The notes: a model not told the origin generated them from the letters alone. Positions 24,449 to 36,050 are shown, numbered from the stretch's first letter. The stretch: DNA of 64,000 bases from Macrotrachela quadricornifera (GCA_022393335.1 JAJEKB010020913.1:555144-619143), one strand, 5' to 3'. Made by a program: numbers and translations.

Positions 24449-24729
24449 TTTATGGACACCTCCACTATATCCTTCACTTACGATTCACTTTCGAGGGGAA
24501 TAAATGGGTTTCCTTTTCTTCTCACTCCAAAAAGCAATCAGCTTCTGGTAATACGATTTGTAAAAGGAAACTAAAAAGAGGAAGTATTGTTTTATGAGTT
24601 GCTACGAATGAAGTATATTCATCTGTCATACTCCTTCACATATTTGAATGGTATTTATATGGCTGATGTTGATGAAGTACCAACAGTAGGGTCCCAATCA
24701 GATACCGCGCTTTTATTCACATATTTCTG

Positions 24730-24940
24730 CTAAAACTCTATCGAAAGATAGGACGCGTGGTAGTCAACAACGGGAAAACGTTTAATTAAAACTGATATTG
24801 AATTCATAACTTTTCTTCCGATTACTTCATCTAAAGTCTCTATCATGTAACCATTACTAAATCTTATACTCAAAATTACTAAACGGTCCCAATGATGCAT
24901 ATCACATCCACGAACACCATCCAATTCATTACCTTTGATT
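24730..24940 (-). pseudogene. coding-like fragment, possibly lectin-like
   Basis: The minus strand reads GNELDGVRGCDMHHWDRLVI then LSIRFSNGYMIETLDEVIG, ending FPVVDYHASYLSIEF and a stop at 24730. An acceptor-like CAAAG precedes it, and there is no in-frame ATG before the internal Met. The SIRFSNGYMIETL pattern is faintly like a beta-prism (jacalin-type) lectin strand pair, but this is a guess. It could be a last exon or a relic. Confidence 0.25.
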
Positions 24941-25019
24941 AAGATTTAAAAAAAAAGAAATACGCACACGTTTCTTTTTCGGAAAGGCGAGCAAACAAAG
25001 CTCAAGCACAATGGAACAG

Positions 25020-25530
25020 AGACAACCTCGAATTCACATTCTTTACCTTCGATAAACCTTTGGTCAAGTTTTGTTGAAAATCATTGTCACTAACTACTAA
25101 TTGAAGAAGAAACGAACATAATTATTTATTCTGCGTATACCTTCCTCCAGTAGAGCCAACTAACACCTCAGGCTCATGTTTCTTGACCTCGAAAATCTTT
25201 CAGCCAGCCCTTATAGAAAAAAATATTTCTTTTATAAAAAAAGCGGTCCTTTGTATAAAGAAGTCGTACTCGAAAAAAATTTTTTTTAACTAATATCACA
25301 TTCGTGTTCCTCGACCTCGATTACCTTTGGTCAAGTTTTATTAAAAATATTGTTAAGTAATAATAATTAATAATTAGTTAATAATTAATTAAAACTAACA
25401 TCAGATTCGAATTCCCCACCCTCGAGTACCCTTTGGTCAAGTTTTATGGGAAACTACTATCAATACACATTCATGTAATACCCACACGGACACACGGACA
25501 CACGAACACACGAACACACATCAACTCGTT
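25020..25530. repeat. diverged ~100 bp repeats ending in a CACACGGA microsatellite
   Basis: Three diverged copies of a block containing TCGAATTCC..., TACC and TTTGGTCAAGTTTT lie at about 25030-25080, 25295-25345 and 25395-25450. They are followed at 25487-25525 by tandem CACACGGA/CACACGAA units. Related copies lie at 60735-60870, so this is a dispersed repeat family. Confidence 0.55.
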
Positions 25531-25936
25531 TTTTTTGTGATATCTGCTCGACGCATAACCCTCCTTTCAGTAGAGGGAACAAGAAAAGTGAGAAGGAGAC
25601 CTCAGATATGATTAGAAGAATCACGGTCGTTTGGCCCCATTTTTTTCTTCCTTTTCTTTTCATTCTTTTTTCTTCTTTGCAAACACTTCAAAGTGTGGTA
25701 ATAAAACGCAAAATCAAAAAAAAAGTAATTGCGGAGAAAAGGGCAAAAAGAAGCTGAAAGGAATATGAATAAAATAGAATACGTTGTCTGCTTTTTTATT
25801 CGATTCTTCAAACGTTGTTAACGAATTTTTTTAGTAGATTTGTTCTTGAGTGACGACAAAACGAGAATTTTGTGTAAGAGAAAAATCGAGACGAGGTAAG
25901 ACGTCAACTACATCAATAGGTAACGTGGACTCTCTT

Positions 25937-25950
25937 TGCCTATATAACAA
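25937..25950 (+). promoter_or_regulatory. TATA-like element of the ART-TPR gene
   Basis: CCTATATAACAAC lies about 30 bases before the ATG at 25975. The spacing implies either a very short 5' leader or a chance match. Confidence 0.3.
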
Positions 25951-25974
25951 CTAGCTACACATTATTTCATATTG

Positions 25975-28317
25975 ATGATTAAAAATATCATTCAACAGAT
26001 TATAGGTGGACAAAAATCAAAAGAAGATATCACTGCAGAATCAAAGACTTCTGATTTAACTGCAGAAGCAACAGACAGTACTATCAATCTTCGTAAGCGA
26101 ATTGCTCAAAATTATTTATTAATTTGGGCCGATGTTGGTATTGATCAATCAAATAAAGATTGCCAAGATGAATTAACGCAATTAAGTGGCATCGTGAATG
26201 ACATCAATATTTTTACCGATTCAGACCAATGTATCCAGTTTCTCAAAGATATCCATGAAGAGAAAGTATTCGTCATTACGTCAGGATCATTAGGTGAAAA
26301 TTTAGTCCCTCGTATTCATGATTTGTCACAAATAGATTCCATTTACATTTTCTGCGGTAACAAATTTCGTCATGAACAATGGGTGAAACAATGGAAGAAA
26401 ATCAAGGGTATATATACAACTATTACACCCATTTGTGAGGCATTACAAATGGCTGTAAAACAATGTGAACAAGATTTCATTCCTGTAAGTTTCGTAACAG
26501 TGAATGATGGAACTTCTAGTTCAGATTTAAATCAACTGGAGCCCAACTTTATGTACACCCAAATATTCAAGGATATTCTCCTTGAAATGGAACATGAACA
26601 ACAAACTATCAAGGATTTAACGAATTACTGTCGAAAGCTTTACGACGGAAATACGAAAGAATTAAATATTCTTAATGAATTCGAACATAAATATAGTCCA
26701 AAATTGGCAATCTGGTGGTATACGCGAGAATGTTTTATATATCAAATGCTTAATCGAGCACTTCGAACACTGGAAGGTAACACTATCATTAATATGGGCT
26801 TCTTCATACGTGATCTTCATCAACAAATTGAACAATTACATCAACAACAGGTCAATGATTACCAAGGAAAACCCTTTACAGTTTATCGAGGACAAGGTCT
26901 ATCGATCAAAGATTTTGAGAAACTTTGTAAAACTCAAGGTGGTCTCATGTCTTTTAATAACTTCCTATCTACGAGCATGAATCGAAAAGTTTCTCTTAGA
27001 TTCGCTGAACGCGCCTTTACAAAAACTGATACAGTTGGCATTCTCTTTCAAATGTCAGTTGATCCTTCTATCTCATTCGCTCCTTTCGCCGCCATTCAAG
27101 AATTTAGTTATTTCAAAACCGAAGAAGAAATCCTTTTCTCTATGCATACCGTCTTCCGTATTGGTGAAAATAAACAAATTGATAAAAACAATCCACTTTA
27201 TCAAGTAGAACTTACACTAACATCGGATGATGATCAACAGCTTCGAACACTAACGAAACATATAAAAGCAACAGCTGGTGGGACAGGATGGGAACGAATA
27301 GGCAATTTGTTGCTCGAATTAAAAGAGTTCGATAAAGCTGAAGAACTTTATAAAATACTACTGGAACAAACATCCGATGAGAATGATAAAGCACTTTATT
27401 ATAACAACCTTGGAGTAGCCAAGAATCATCGAGGTGATTATGAGGAAGCCCTCCAGTACTATAAAAAAGCACTTCAAATTTATCAAAAAACTCTTCCTGC
27501 AAATATTCCTATATTAGGTACTTCCTACAACGACATCGGTGAAGTATCTCGAAATATAGGAGAGTATTTAAAAGTACTACCATGTTATGTAAAAGCACTT
27601 GGAATCTATCAAAAAATTCTTCCTCCCAATCATCCTCATTTGGCTACTTCGTACAATAACATCGCTGCGGTATATACAAGCATAGGAGATTATTCAAAAG
27701 CACTTTCATCTCACGAAAAAGCACTTGTAATCTATCAAAAAACTCTTCCTGCAAATCATCCTGATTTAGCTACTTCATACAATAACATTGGTTTAGTCTA
27801 TAATTACATGGGACAGTATTCGAAAGCACTTTCATTTTACGAAAAAGCACTTGAAATTTATCAAACAACTCTTCCTGCAAATCATCCATTATTGGGTACT
27901 TCCTACAACAATATCGGTGCAGTGTATAAAAACATGGGAGAGCATTCGAAAGCACTCTCGTTTGATGAAAAAGCACTGGAAATTCGTCAAAAAACTCTTC
28001 CAACCAATCATCCTGATTTAGCTACTTCTTACAACAATATTGGAGGAGGATATTACAGTATGGAAGAGTATTCAAAAGCACTTTTATTTTACGAAAAAGC
28101 ACTTGAAATTCTTCAAAAAACTCTTCCTACAAATCATCCTGATTTAGCTATCTCCTACAGTAACATCGCTTCGGTATATGAAAGTATGGGTAATTATTCT
28201 AAAGCACTCTCATTATATGAATGTGCATTTGAAATTAAACAACGTTCATTACCCTCTGATCATCCTGGTATTAAAACTTTGCGAGAGAATATAACATTTA
28301 TGAGAAAGAAATTGTGA
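25975..28317 (+). CDS. arginine ADP-ribosyltransferase (ART) with C-terminal TPR array
   Basis: A single-exon protein of 780 residues. Residues about 1-285 include a segment (LIWADVGIDQSNKDCQDELT) of a type seen in related rotifer proteins; its function is unknown. Residues about 290-410 form an R-S-E mono-ADP-ribosyltransferase fold: YRGQG with Arg305 (NAD binding), STS at 332-334, and the E-x-E of EEEILF with Glu383 and Glu385, which favours arginine as acceptor. Residues from about 439 carry eight tetratricopeptide repeats, mostly 42 residues long and of kinesin-light-chain type (SYNNIG..Y...G.YSKAL..YEKALEI.QKTLP.NHP). The TPRs probably recruit targets and the ART domain modifies them. 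There is no signal peptide, so it is probably intracellular. The frame also opens at TTG 25972; ATG 25975 is preferred. All catalytic residues are present. Confidence 0.9.
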   Translation: MIKNIIQQIIGGQKSKEDITAESKTSDLTAEATDSTINLRKRIAQNYLLIWADVGIDQSNKDCQDELTQLSGIVNDINIFTDSDQCIQFLKDIHEEKVFVITSGSLGENLVPRIHDLSQIDSIYIFCGNKFRHEQWVKQWKKIKGIYTTITPICEALQMAVKQCEQDFIPVSFVTVNDGTSSSDLNQLEPNFMYTQIFKDILLEMEHEQQTIKDLTNYCRKLYDGNTKELNILNEFEHKYSPKLAIWWYTRECFIYQMLNRALRTLEGNTIINMGFFIRDLHQQIEQLHQQQVNDYQGKPFTVYRGQGLSIKDFEKLCKTQGGLMSFNNFLSTSMNRKVSLRFAERAFTKTDTVGILFQMSVDPSISFAPFAAIQEFSYFKTEEEILFSMHTVFRIGENKQIDKNNPLYQVELTLTSDDDQQLRTLTKHIKATAGGTGWERIGNLLLELKEFDKAEELYKILLEQTSDENDKALYYNNLGVAKNHRGDYEEALQYYKKALQIYQKTLPANIPILGTSYNDIGEVSRNIGEYLKVLPCYVKALGIYQKILPPNHPHLATSYNNIAAVYTSIGDYSKALSSHEKALVIYQKTLPANHPDLATSYNNIGLVYNYMGQYSKALSFYEKALEIYQTTLPANHPLLGTSYNNIGAVYKNMGEHSKALSFDEKALEIRQKTLPTNHPDLATSYNNIGGGYYSMEEYSKALLFYEKALEILQKTLPTNHPDLAISYSNIASVYESMGNYSKALSLYECAFEIKQRSLPSDHPGIKTLRENITFMRKKL

Positions 28318-28710
28318 AGTATTATTTGATAAATAAAAGAAAATCGTTTTTACTTAATTGAATCAGCTCTTTTTTTAGTCTTTCAATAGTGTAAAGTATT
28401 CATATGATTGATTTATTAATAGTAGAGAGACAAAAATAAAATTATTTTCCTATTGAAGATACATATGTTATAGTATACAAAATGTTAAGATTTTCTTTAT
28501 CATACATATTTTTAAAAGACGAGACAAAAAATAATTGTATCTCACTGAAAATCGTATTGCTCATAAGTGAAAGTTTTGTAGAAGTTTTATTATAAAATTT
28601 ATCTAATAGATATTATATGTCATCTATAATATAGTGTGATTATTTTTTACATTTATTTTCTATGCAATGCACAATTTTATTATTGGTTTAAACTATAGCA
28701 CAAAACTATG
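28318..28710. other. intergenic
   Basis: Three-prime flank of the ART gene, with an AATAAA signal at about 28331. Nothing else recognised. Confidence 0.45.
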
Positions 28711-29623
28711 GGGTGTTCCAGGAAAAATGGGCCTCTCAGTATTTTTTTTATTATCAAAAGATAGCGCTTGAAATTCTCTACAAAACCATATATGACTAGC
28801 CTCAAAAACAGTTTTAAATATATTTGATAAAAGACCAAAACTAAAGACATACAAGCAACTATAAAATCTAACGCATGTCCCATAATAAATAGTGGTAGTT
28901 TGCATTTCATACTGTAATACCTAAATACGTTTTGTTAAAAAAACAAAATATAACATAAAACGCAGCATGAAAAGTTCTACAATATACAAACTAAAGTTCA
29001 TTTTAATTGTATACTTTTTGTTTTCAAAAAACAGCAAAACTCTACACGACCGATTTTCGCCGTTACAAAAAGCGATCACACGGAATTTGAAGCTGTTTTG
29101 ACTTTAAAAATGTCATAAAATAAACTGTCATTTGTAAGTTATAGAGCATTTCACGCTGCATCTTGTGGTACATTTTAATTTTTTTAAAGGAAGTGTATTA
29201 AATGGTAGAAATATAAAATAAGAAAAATGATTTTTTTCACAACAGCGAAAGTCAGTCGTGTGGAGTTTCGCGTCTTTTTGAAAATAAAAAGTATACAATT
29301 AACTATAGCTTGTACATTGTAGAACTTTTCATGCTGCATCTTATGTTATATTTTGTTTTATCAATAAAACGTAGAGATTACAGTATAAAATGCAAAGTAT
29401 CACCATTTATTATGGGACATCCGTCAGATTTTATAGTTGCTTGTCTGTCTTTAGTTTTGATCTTCTATCAAATATATCTAAAACTGTTTTTGAGTCTAGT
29501 TATATATGGTTTTATAGAGAATTTCAAGCGCTATCTTTTGATAAAAAAAAATGTCTTTAATTACATGGGTAGGAGATGAGAAATGTTAAAAATACTGAGA
29601 GGCCCATTCTTCCTGAAACACCC
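28711..29623. mobile_element. nested palindromic element, copy D (913 bp)
   Basis: The ends GGGTGTTCCAGGAAAAATGGG (28711) and the mirrored ...TCCTGAAACACCC (29623) start inverted arms of about 380 bp, roughly 85% alike by eye. Inside lies a second symmetric unit with three copies of the GCAGCATGAAAAGTTCTACAA-like motif (about 28962, 29145 inverted, 29320 inverted) and a short internal hairpin. The terminal GGGTGTTCCA links it to copy A at 4856. The minus-strand frames at 28680-28910 and the plus-strand frame at 29310-29579 encode the same peptide from opposite arms and are artefacts. Confidence 0.8.
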
Positions 29624-30258
29624 AATATATATAAATATAGAAATGAAGTTTTCCATTGGCTCGCGTCTTATTTTATGTAAAGAAACTAAAAATCACGTTT
29701 CTCTCGTCTACATTGTATAAACTGCAATCAGATGCATAAATTGTGTAAGCTGTGAATCTTGCTACAATACGCATCTTTAATGAGGCTCTACTATACAGAA
29801 CTGGCAAAAAGTATTTTCACTATTGCTTTTTTTGACCCCCTAACAGCTAAATATCTGAGTATCAGTCTAAAGATGCTTCACAGAAAATCTAGATCAGCTA
29901 GAATGAAGTTATATTAGATGTTGTTTACTATCATAGATTCTATTCAACAAAAATACTGGAGAAAAAATATCTTTGAGATATAAAAACTCAAGTTCGATGC
30001 ATGCTCCATTTTTAATTTCTTCTACGCTTGAAGTTAGTCCTGTAAAAGTATGATGTTTTTTTTTGGACATCATTTGATTAATTTTATGCTTTTTGTTTGC
30101 AGATATAATATTTATTCTATTTTATAAAATTCTGGAAAAACAGTTCTCTTTTGCAACTAAACGTGCGCGTATAAAATCTGGAATTGCGTTTTATACACAG
30201 ATTCATTATTGAATACGTATCTCTACATATTGTGTATAATAAAACGATATCTGCAAAT
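29624..30258. other. intergenic / possible 5' leader of the channel gene
   Basis: A TTTGTTTGCAG acceptor-like site ends at about 30102. No other feature was recognised. Confidence 0.4.
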
Positions 30259-31977
30259 ATGACTAGTCCTACAAATGATAATATCCTAAAGGTAGATCCA
30301 GTGAACGAGGATACCAGCAAAACTAAGCTTTCACGTCAACGTGCAAGATCGATCGTTCAAGAATTCAGTTTAAATACATCAACTCACGGTATTCCAGGTA
30401 TTGCACGTAGTCAAAGCGTACCAAATCGAGTGTTTTGGACGATATCTACACTTACTTTTACTGGTGTTATGATTTATTTTGTTACAGAATCAATTCTAAA
30501 TTTCTTGCAATATCCCACTCAGACACTGGTAACAGTCATAGATGACTCGACTCAAAATTTTCCAGCCGTTTCAATTTGTAATTATTCTCCACTTCGATAC
30601 GATCTGTTCATCAACGATTTTTTGAACTATACCAACAGTGTAAATTTTACCAACACAACTAACAATACATTTGCAGAAAAACAAATCATGCAAATTCAAA
30701 ATTTTTATTATTATAAACTGAACAGGAATGAATCAATGAATAATTATTTTTTTACATTGGAAGATATGCTGATTAAATGTAAATATAATCAACTAAATTG
30801 CTACAAAGAAGATTTCATTTCCTTCTCAGATGGACGCTATGGTAACTGCTTTACATTTAATGCCAAAGCGAATCATATTCGAAACGGTACTGTATATAAA
30901 ATGAGTGAAAATGGAGATTGGGGAATGTTAGAACTTGAATTGTACGCTCATAGTCATCAGTACGTTCCATACTGGTCCTCTGGTATGTTAAGAGATATAT
31001 TTTGTGCATGACAACAAATTTATTATGGTTTTTCTTTTCTCATTTCATTTATTCTAGCTGTCGGAATTCTTGTGCAAGTTCATGAAAATGAACAAATTCC
31101 AATAATGCATTGGAGAGGAAACTATATAATGCCAGGACGGCGACAACGAATGCTTTTTACCAGAAGAGCACATTATCGTTTGATGAAACCTTATTCTAAT
31201 TGTGATACAACAATTCCTTTTATGTTGCAAGTTGCATTTAATCACTTTGGTAATGCAAGTTACGCTTATGAACAGTACATATGTGCGGCCGTCTGTATAC
31301 AAACATACATGTAAGCTTCTTTGTTTTTCTAATTGAAACAACTTTTTTAAAGAACAATTGTTGGCCGCATACTATAATAATCTGAATTATATCTTTGTTC
31401 TATTTTCTTTTCTAGTTACACGAAATGTGGTTGTATCGATTCGTATGAAGCCATTACTCGACATCTTGTTATACCAGGCACTAATACGATAATAACTGCA
31501 CCAGTATGTAGTCAAGATAATACATGTTATAGAAAAGAGCTCGATCGCATAAACACTGACAACGACGTATGGATACAAAATTGTCCAATGTGCGTATTTG
31601 AATGTAAAACAACCGATTTTCTAACAAAAATATCATCCCTTTTAACTCCAATGCAATGGTATCTGGAGGATCTTAAACCTAAAATTGAATCACTTTCCGT
31701 ACCATTGCCTGTTAACTGGTCGAATACGTGGCAATCTGAAATAACTCAAAATTATATTGCATTAGAAATAGTCAGTGAATCTGCTCGACTAGAGATGCTC
31801 AATGATACCGCATTGATTAGTCCTGTAGATCTTTTGTCCAATGTTGGTGGTCAAACAGGTTTATGGATTGGTATCAGTTTTTTATCGTTGATGGAAGTCG
31901 CTGAAATGCTTTATCGTCTTATACGATGCAAACTCTCTAAATATCGACAAAAAAAAATTCATTGTCCATCTACGTAA
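30259..31977 (+). CDS. DEG/ENaC sodium channel, FMRFamide-gated type
   Basis: Three exons, 30259-30982, 31058-31310 and 31416-31977, joined by short GT-AG introns, give 512 residues. The N-terminal cytoplasmic region holds the conserved His-Gly (residues 43-44) needed for gating. TM1 is at about 57-82, followed by the family signature FPAVSICNYSP. The extracellular domain has N-x-S/T sites and the Cys-rich IYTKCGCID... CSQDNTC... NCPMCVFEC pattern. Before and in TM2 stands SNVGGQTGLWIGISFLSLME, matching the family's GGQLGLWIG(A/I)S with the G-x-S selectivity filter. The protein assembles as a trimeric amiloride-type Na+ channel in the plasma membrane; the ligand (peptide or protons) cannot be told from sequence. 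An upstream in-frame TTG is not used as the start. Confidence 0.9.
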
Positions 31978-32670
31978 TATCAAACTCAAACACATATATA
32001 AAGTTAACTTATGGTAACCAATAAAATTCTTAAACATTTTTAAATTTGAAAAAAACCATGTCAGTTTTCTATTTTAATGTTGTCTCAAAATGAATAGCTT
32101 GCTCAATGTTTTCCGTACAGCTTTGTTGCTTCTCATTTTATGATGTTGATTTTCAATATTGTCAATAATTGTTTCTCAATGCCTTTGTCAGTTCATGGAA
32201 GCAAAACTTTCATGTTCCTTCTAGTACACAGGTTCAAGAAATGCTTTTTTCAAATGTTCGAGAATTTGATACTGTCCGTTAGTAGTATCAATATTCTTTG
32301 GAAAAGATACATAATTATTATCCATTTCGAAAGTAAAAGAGCCAAAGACTAAGGCTTCTGTCCCCTCAAAATTCAATCTCGACTCAGATATATTTAAATG
32401 GAGTGATATTGTCAGAGTATGTTAGTAAAATTTTCAACTGTATGCCATGACGTTTGATTGTGTTATTCGCCAAATAAGGGTCGAAAGTAGCTCATTTTGT
32501 GACAAAGATTTCTTGGTCCAAGCTCAAGTTATAAATCAAAAAGGCTCCAAAAATGGACAGCCAGGTTAGGAAATTGCCTTCATATATAATAAGCATAAAG
32601 CTTAATTAACAAAAGGAACTCTGCGATCAATATTTTCCATTTTATATAACGCGGAAACTTTCCCATTTGA
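31978..32670. other. intergenic
   Basis: An AATAAAATTC polyadenylation-like signal lies at about 32021. The small frame at 32140-32352 has no features of a gene. Confidence 0.45.
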
Positions 32671-33093
32671 TAAATTCCTCTTAAGCTGATATTTGACCCA
32701 AAAGTATGGCTCATATTTTTTATAAAAACTTTAGAAGGATTTGTTTCCTTAAACCTCTTTTTTCGAGTTACGGTTATTTTATTGAATGACCAACCTATTA
32801 TAGGATCTTATGAAAAACCCTAGAGCAAGAAATTTTCAAATGAAAATGTCTTTAATAACGGACCTCACGAATCCAATTATATCTTGAAACAGCCCATTCC
32901 TGTTATTGGAAAAATTTTCAGATGAACATTTCTTGCTCTGAGGTTTTTCATTAGGTTCTACGATAGGCTGACCATTCAATAAAACGATCATAACTTGAGA
33001 AGAGAAATCTTAGAAAAGGAACTGTTTTCGAGTTTTGATGTACATTACGAACCCTACTTGTGGGCCAAATACCAGCTTACAAGGAAGTTATTA
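32671..33093. repeat. inverted repeat with ~200 bp arms
   Basis: The left arm (TTCCTCTTAAGCTGATATTTG...TTTTATTGAATGACCAACC...GAGCAAGAAATTTTCA) is mirrored on the right (...TGAACATTTCTTGCTC...GGCTGACCATTCAATAAAA...CAAATACCAGCTTACAAGGAA). Arms are roughly 75% alike by eye, centre near 32880. It is an older foldback element without coding capacity. Confidence 0.6.
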
Positions 33094-34074
33094 TTTGGAA
33101 GAATTCTCCCCTAAGAGATGCATCTCTTTCCTAATGTATTCGACCAGAGCCGAGTTGCAAATTTGCAGGAAAATTCTCCTAAAATCCTTTTGCAACTCGG
33201 ATTGTCGATACTCAAGATAGACGATGGAATTTTATTTAGTTTCCTACAAGTTTTCTCCCTAAGATTCACGATCACCGGGTTTATGCGCAGAATTTCAGCC
33301 GACAACAGTACTTCTCGCGCGAGTTTTCGCCGAAAATTCACGAGATACTGCCTCAGGAATCATCGATCTCAACATTTGAATCCGTGAGGAATCCGCTGGT
33401 AAAAACCAATCAATGTACCATCCTAGGATACCTTTATAAGATTTGGTCGACTTTTATAATATTCCTATTAGATCCGATTGTGGGATTGATGGACTTTCGA
33501 AGAAGATGGTTTGAGTTGATCTGTTTTCGGTGATATTTCGTGTCTGTATTCAGAGCTTTTTTTTAACGGATTCCTATTATTGAGTCTGTTCGAAATCGAA
33601 AGGAACCGATATGGTGCTTTCCAATTCGAAGTATTGCTTCCATTTCCCGTATGTATTCCGATCAGTTTGGAAAGGACATACACTGAAATTGGCAGAAAAT
33701 TGTTGTGGTTTCTGTTAGGTTTGGATAGATCCAGAGATTGCAATCATTGTCCTAGATTGTACTGATAATATTGCCGTTTTGAGAGGACATTTGCAATATT
33801 TGCGTCAGAATTTGGTCTATAACTCGAGTTGAGTGTTTAACTGATAAGATTAGATGCAGAATTTAATTCTGAATCTAGATGAAATCGTTGTTACATTAAC
33901 TTAAGTCGTAAAACAAATCTGAATCGGAAATATTCAGATATAATGCTAATTTTATCTACATTTCTAATTGATATTTAGAATGATTAAATGAATTTTTTAA
34001 AAGATTGAATATTTATGAACAATTAAAAATAAATGAAATAAATTCTAGAATAAAAAAGAAAGTTAATGTCTGAT
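33094..34074. other. intergenic
   Basis: Opposing open frames around 33111-33387 and 33468-33765 overlap each other on both strands and show no family features. A short hairpin (GAGTTGCAAATTTGCAGGA...TTTTGCAACTCG) lies at about 33153-33200. Confidence 0.4.
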
Positions 34075-34807
34075 TTATTTTTTTGAACGATTTGGTTTAG
34101 TTAATTTATCATTTTGAAGAGTACGTAATAATTCATTAATTCTCGTATCTTTTAATTCAAGAACATGTTCAAGTCTACGAAGTTTAGCTTGAAGTACTTC
34201 AATTTCTTCTTCTTGTTCTAAATATTGTTGTTTTACTTCTTCATAACTAAGACGAGATATATTTTTATTATTATTTGAAGATTGAGTTAAACGATCTGAT
34301 AAAATTTTTGTTGCATTATTTTTTGATGTTGTTGTTAAAAATGAAAGTGATGTTTGACGTGCTGATGTTGAAGAATCTTGAAGAACTTTTCCTTGTAATT
34401 CTAATTCTTCATCAATTTTTAATCTTAAATTAAAAAGAAGAACTTCAATAAGACCTGGTTTACCATTTGAAAGACCAGTTATAATAACATCAGATAAATC
34501 TAAACCAAAATGTGATAAAACTTTTTTATTTAATAATGACCAATTAGATTTTTTATGATCTAATGAATTAGCTGAACTATAACTATGTAAATCAACTAAT
34601 TCTGGTAAATAATAATGAATTATTTCAGCAACTAATACTCCTTTAAATATTAACAAAAAAAAATTTATTTTAATTAAAATATAAATTAAAATTACCATCA
34701 GAAAAATCTCGTTCAATTCTTTTTTTTGGTCTTGTTAATTGTAGACTATCAATCCATTTATATAATTCTTCTAATAATCTATCATCTAATTGCATTTCCC
34801 ATGACAT
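34075..34807 (-). CDS. SPEF1: sperm flagellar protein 1 (SPEF1/CLAMP) homologue
   Basis: Exon 1 is 34807-34696 and exon 2 is 34640-34075, with a 55 bp intron in phase 1, giving 225 residues (vertebrate SPEF1 is close to this size). Residues 1-115 are the calponin-homology-like CH_2 domain: LEELYKWIDSLQLTRPKKRI, RDFSDGVLVAEIIHYYLPELV, YSSANSLDHKKSNWSLLNKKVL and the PGLIEVLLFNLRLKI helix, each matching family landmarks. Residues about 165-212 form a Glu/Leu-rich coiled coil (EEVKQQYLEQEEEIEVLQAK...). Members bind and bundle microtubules in the central apparatus of motile cilia, in keeping with the ciliated corona of rotifers. Both splice sites and the frame are intact. Confidence 0.92.
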
Positions 34808-35561
34808 GATTTTTTCTTTTATCTTTAATATATAAATAAAAAAAAAATTTTTTCTTTTGTATGCTGAACTAAATGATTTCTTATCGAACAGTGAAGAAAA
34901 AAAAATCAAACTTAAATTCTTTCTTTTATATATGTAACCAAACAAAAAAATTTATTTCATAAAGAAAAGTAAAAGAAAAAAAAAGGAACAAAATTATTTA
35001 ACAGTTAACAACAATAATAAAACAAAGATCGATAGCAACGCATATTACATTAAGACATTTACGCAAAAGAAAACATACATTTATAAAAACGTTTTTTTTA
35101 ACCAATAAAATAAATATATTGTTTCTTTTTTTTTTAAATATAAATAACTAGATGATTTAATTGTGAAATTTAAATCTAGTTATAAATTGATTAATATAAA
35201 AAAAAAAAAGAAATCATAGATTTATGTAATATGTTCGTATTATTTGTTACGGTTGAATTATGATTGCATCATATTTAATATGAACATTTTACAATTATCA
35301 CAAATGAACAAAACGAAATACGTTAGATTACTATCATATATAAATATCGTGTTATAATGAATCATTGAACCATAACTAAAGAAGAAAAGAAAAAAAAAGA
35401 CGAAAGAAAAAAAAGAAAGTTTGTTCATTTGTTAATATTTATTTGGTTTGATCATTATATTAAAAGTCACACTGGACACTTTTAAAGAATCTTCGTCATT
35501 ATCACCATCATCATCATCATCATCATCTAGTACTGCAACTAGTGTGGAAATTTATACAGTT
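34808..35561. other. intergenic between divergent genes, poly-A/T rich
   Basis: It holds long A and T runs, a (CATCAT)n tract at about 35502-35527, and presumably the two divergent promoters. No other feature was recognised. Confidence 0.45.
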
Positions 35562-36050
35562 ATGGGATTATTTAATGCAGGAAAAAATGAGAAAATTATG
35601 AAAGTAGATAAATATGAACAAAATAATGTTGTTTCACCATCAAAAGGACATAATCGTCCATCGAAATCACATAAACGTTCATCAAAACATCAACAACATA
35701 ATGTTCCTGAAAATGTTCGAAGAAATCCAAAATATGGAAATCATGTTCCTGGATCTATGGGATATCATAAATCTCCTAATGGAAATAATTTTCAAATAAA
35801 ATATGTTTATCCATCAAATTCTCCATATGAATTAAATAAATATATTCGACCATCATTACCAATTAATTCATTTCCTGTTGGACAACTAATGCCACCAAGA
35901 AATTTTGTTTTTCCTTGGTCAAATCGAATTCCTCCATTTAATGATCAATCACCTTTTCAACAACAACAACCATTGAATATTTATCATCAAAATGCTTGGC
36001 CTAATGCTCCTCCATCGAATTATGGATACTTTCAACCAATGAATTATTAA
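35562..36050 (+). CDS. low-complexity Asn/Pro/Gln-rich protein
   Basis: ATG at 35562 opens 162 residues starting MGLFNAGKNEKIMKVDKY. A basic Ser/His/Lys-rich stretch (SKGHNRPSKSHKRSSKHQQH) is followed by a Pro/Asn/Tyr/Phe-rich, uncharged C-terminal half (PFQQQQPLNIYHQ, ending YFQPMNY). The frame is open upstream (through TTG 35448), but that part is a translated microsatellite (poly-Ser). An acceptor-like TCATCTAG ends at about 35530, so an upstream exon is possible. There are no domains; it is probably intrinsically disordered, for example an RNA-associated or condensate-forming protein. Real-gene status rests on composition and length only. Confidence 0.5.
   Translation: MGLFNAGKNEKIMKVDKYEQNNVVSPSKGHNRPSKSHKRSSKHQQHNVPENVRRNPKYGNHVPGSMGYHKSPNGNNFQIKYVYPSNSPYELNKYIRPSLPINSFPVGQLMPPRNFVFPWSNRIPPFNDQSPFQQQQPLNIYHQNAWPNAPPSNYGYFQPMNY

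Noticed and set aside
28680..29579. Several 70-90 residue frames containing FIMGH..DFIVAC.SLVL.FYQIYLKLFL on opposite strands
   Set aside because: The same peptide is encoded by both arms of the 28711-29623 palindrome; without other evidence these are repeat artefacts.
35448..35561. N-terminal extension with poly-Ser for the gene at 35562
   Set aside because: It starts at TTG and is a translated CATCAT microsatellite; ATG 35562 is preferred.
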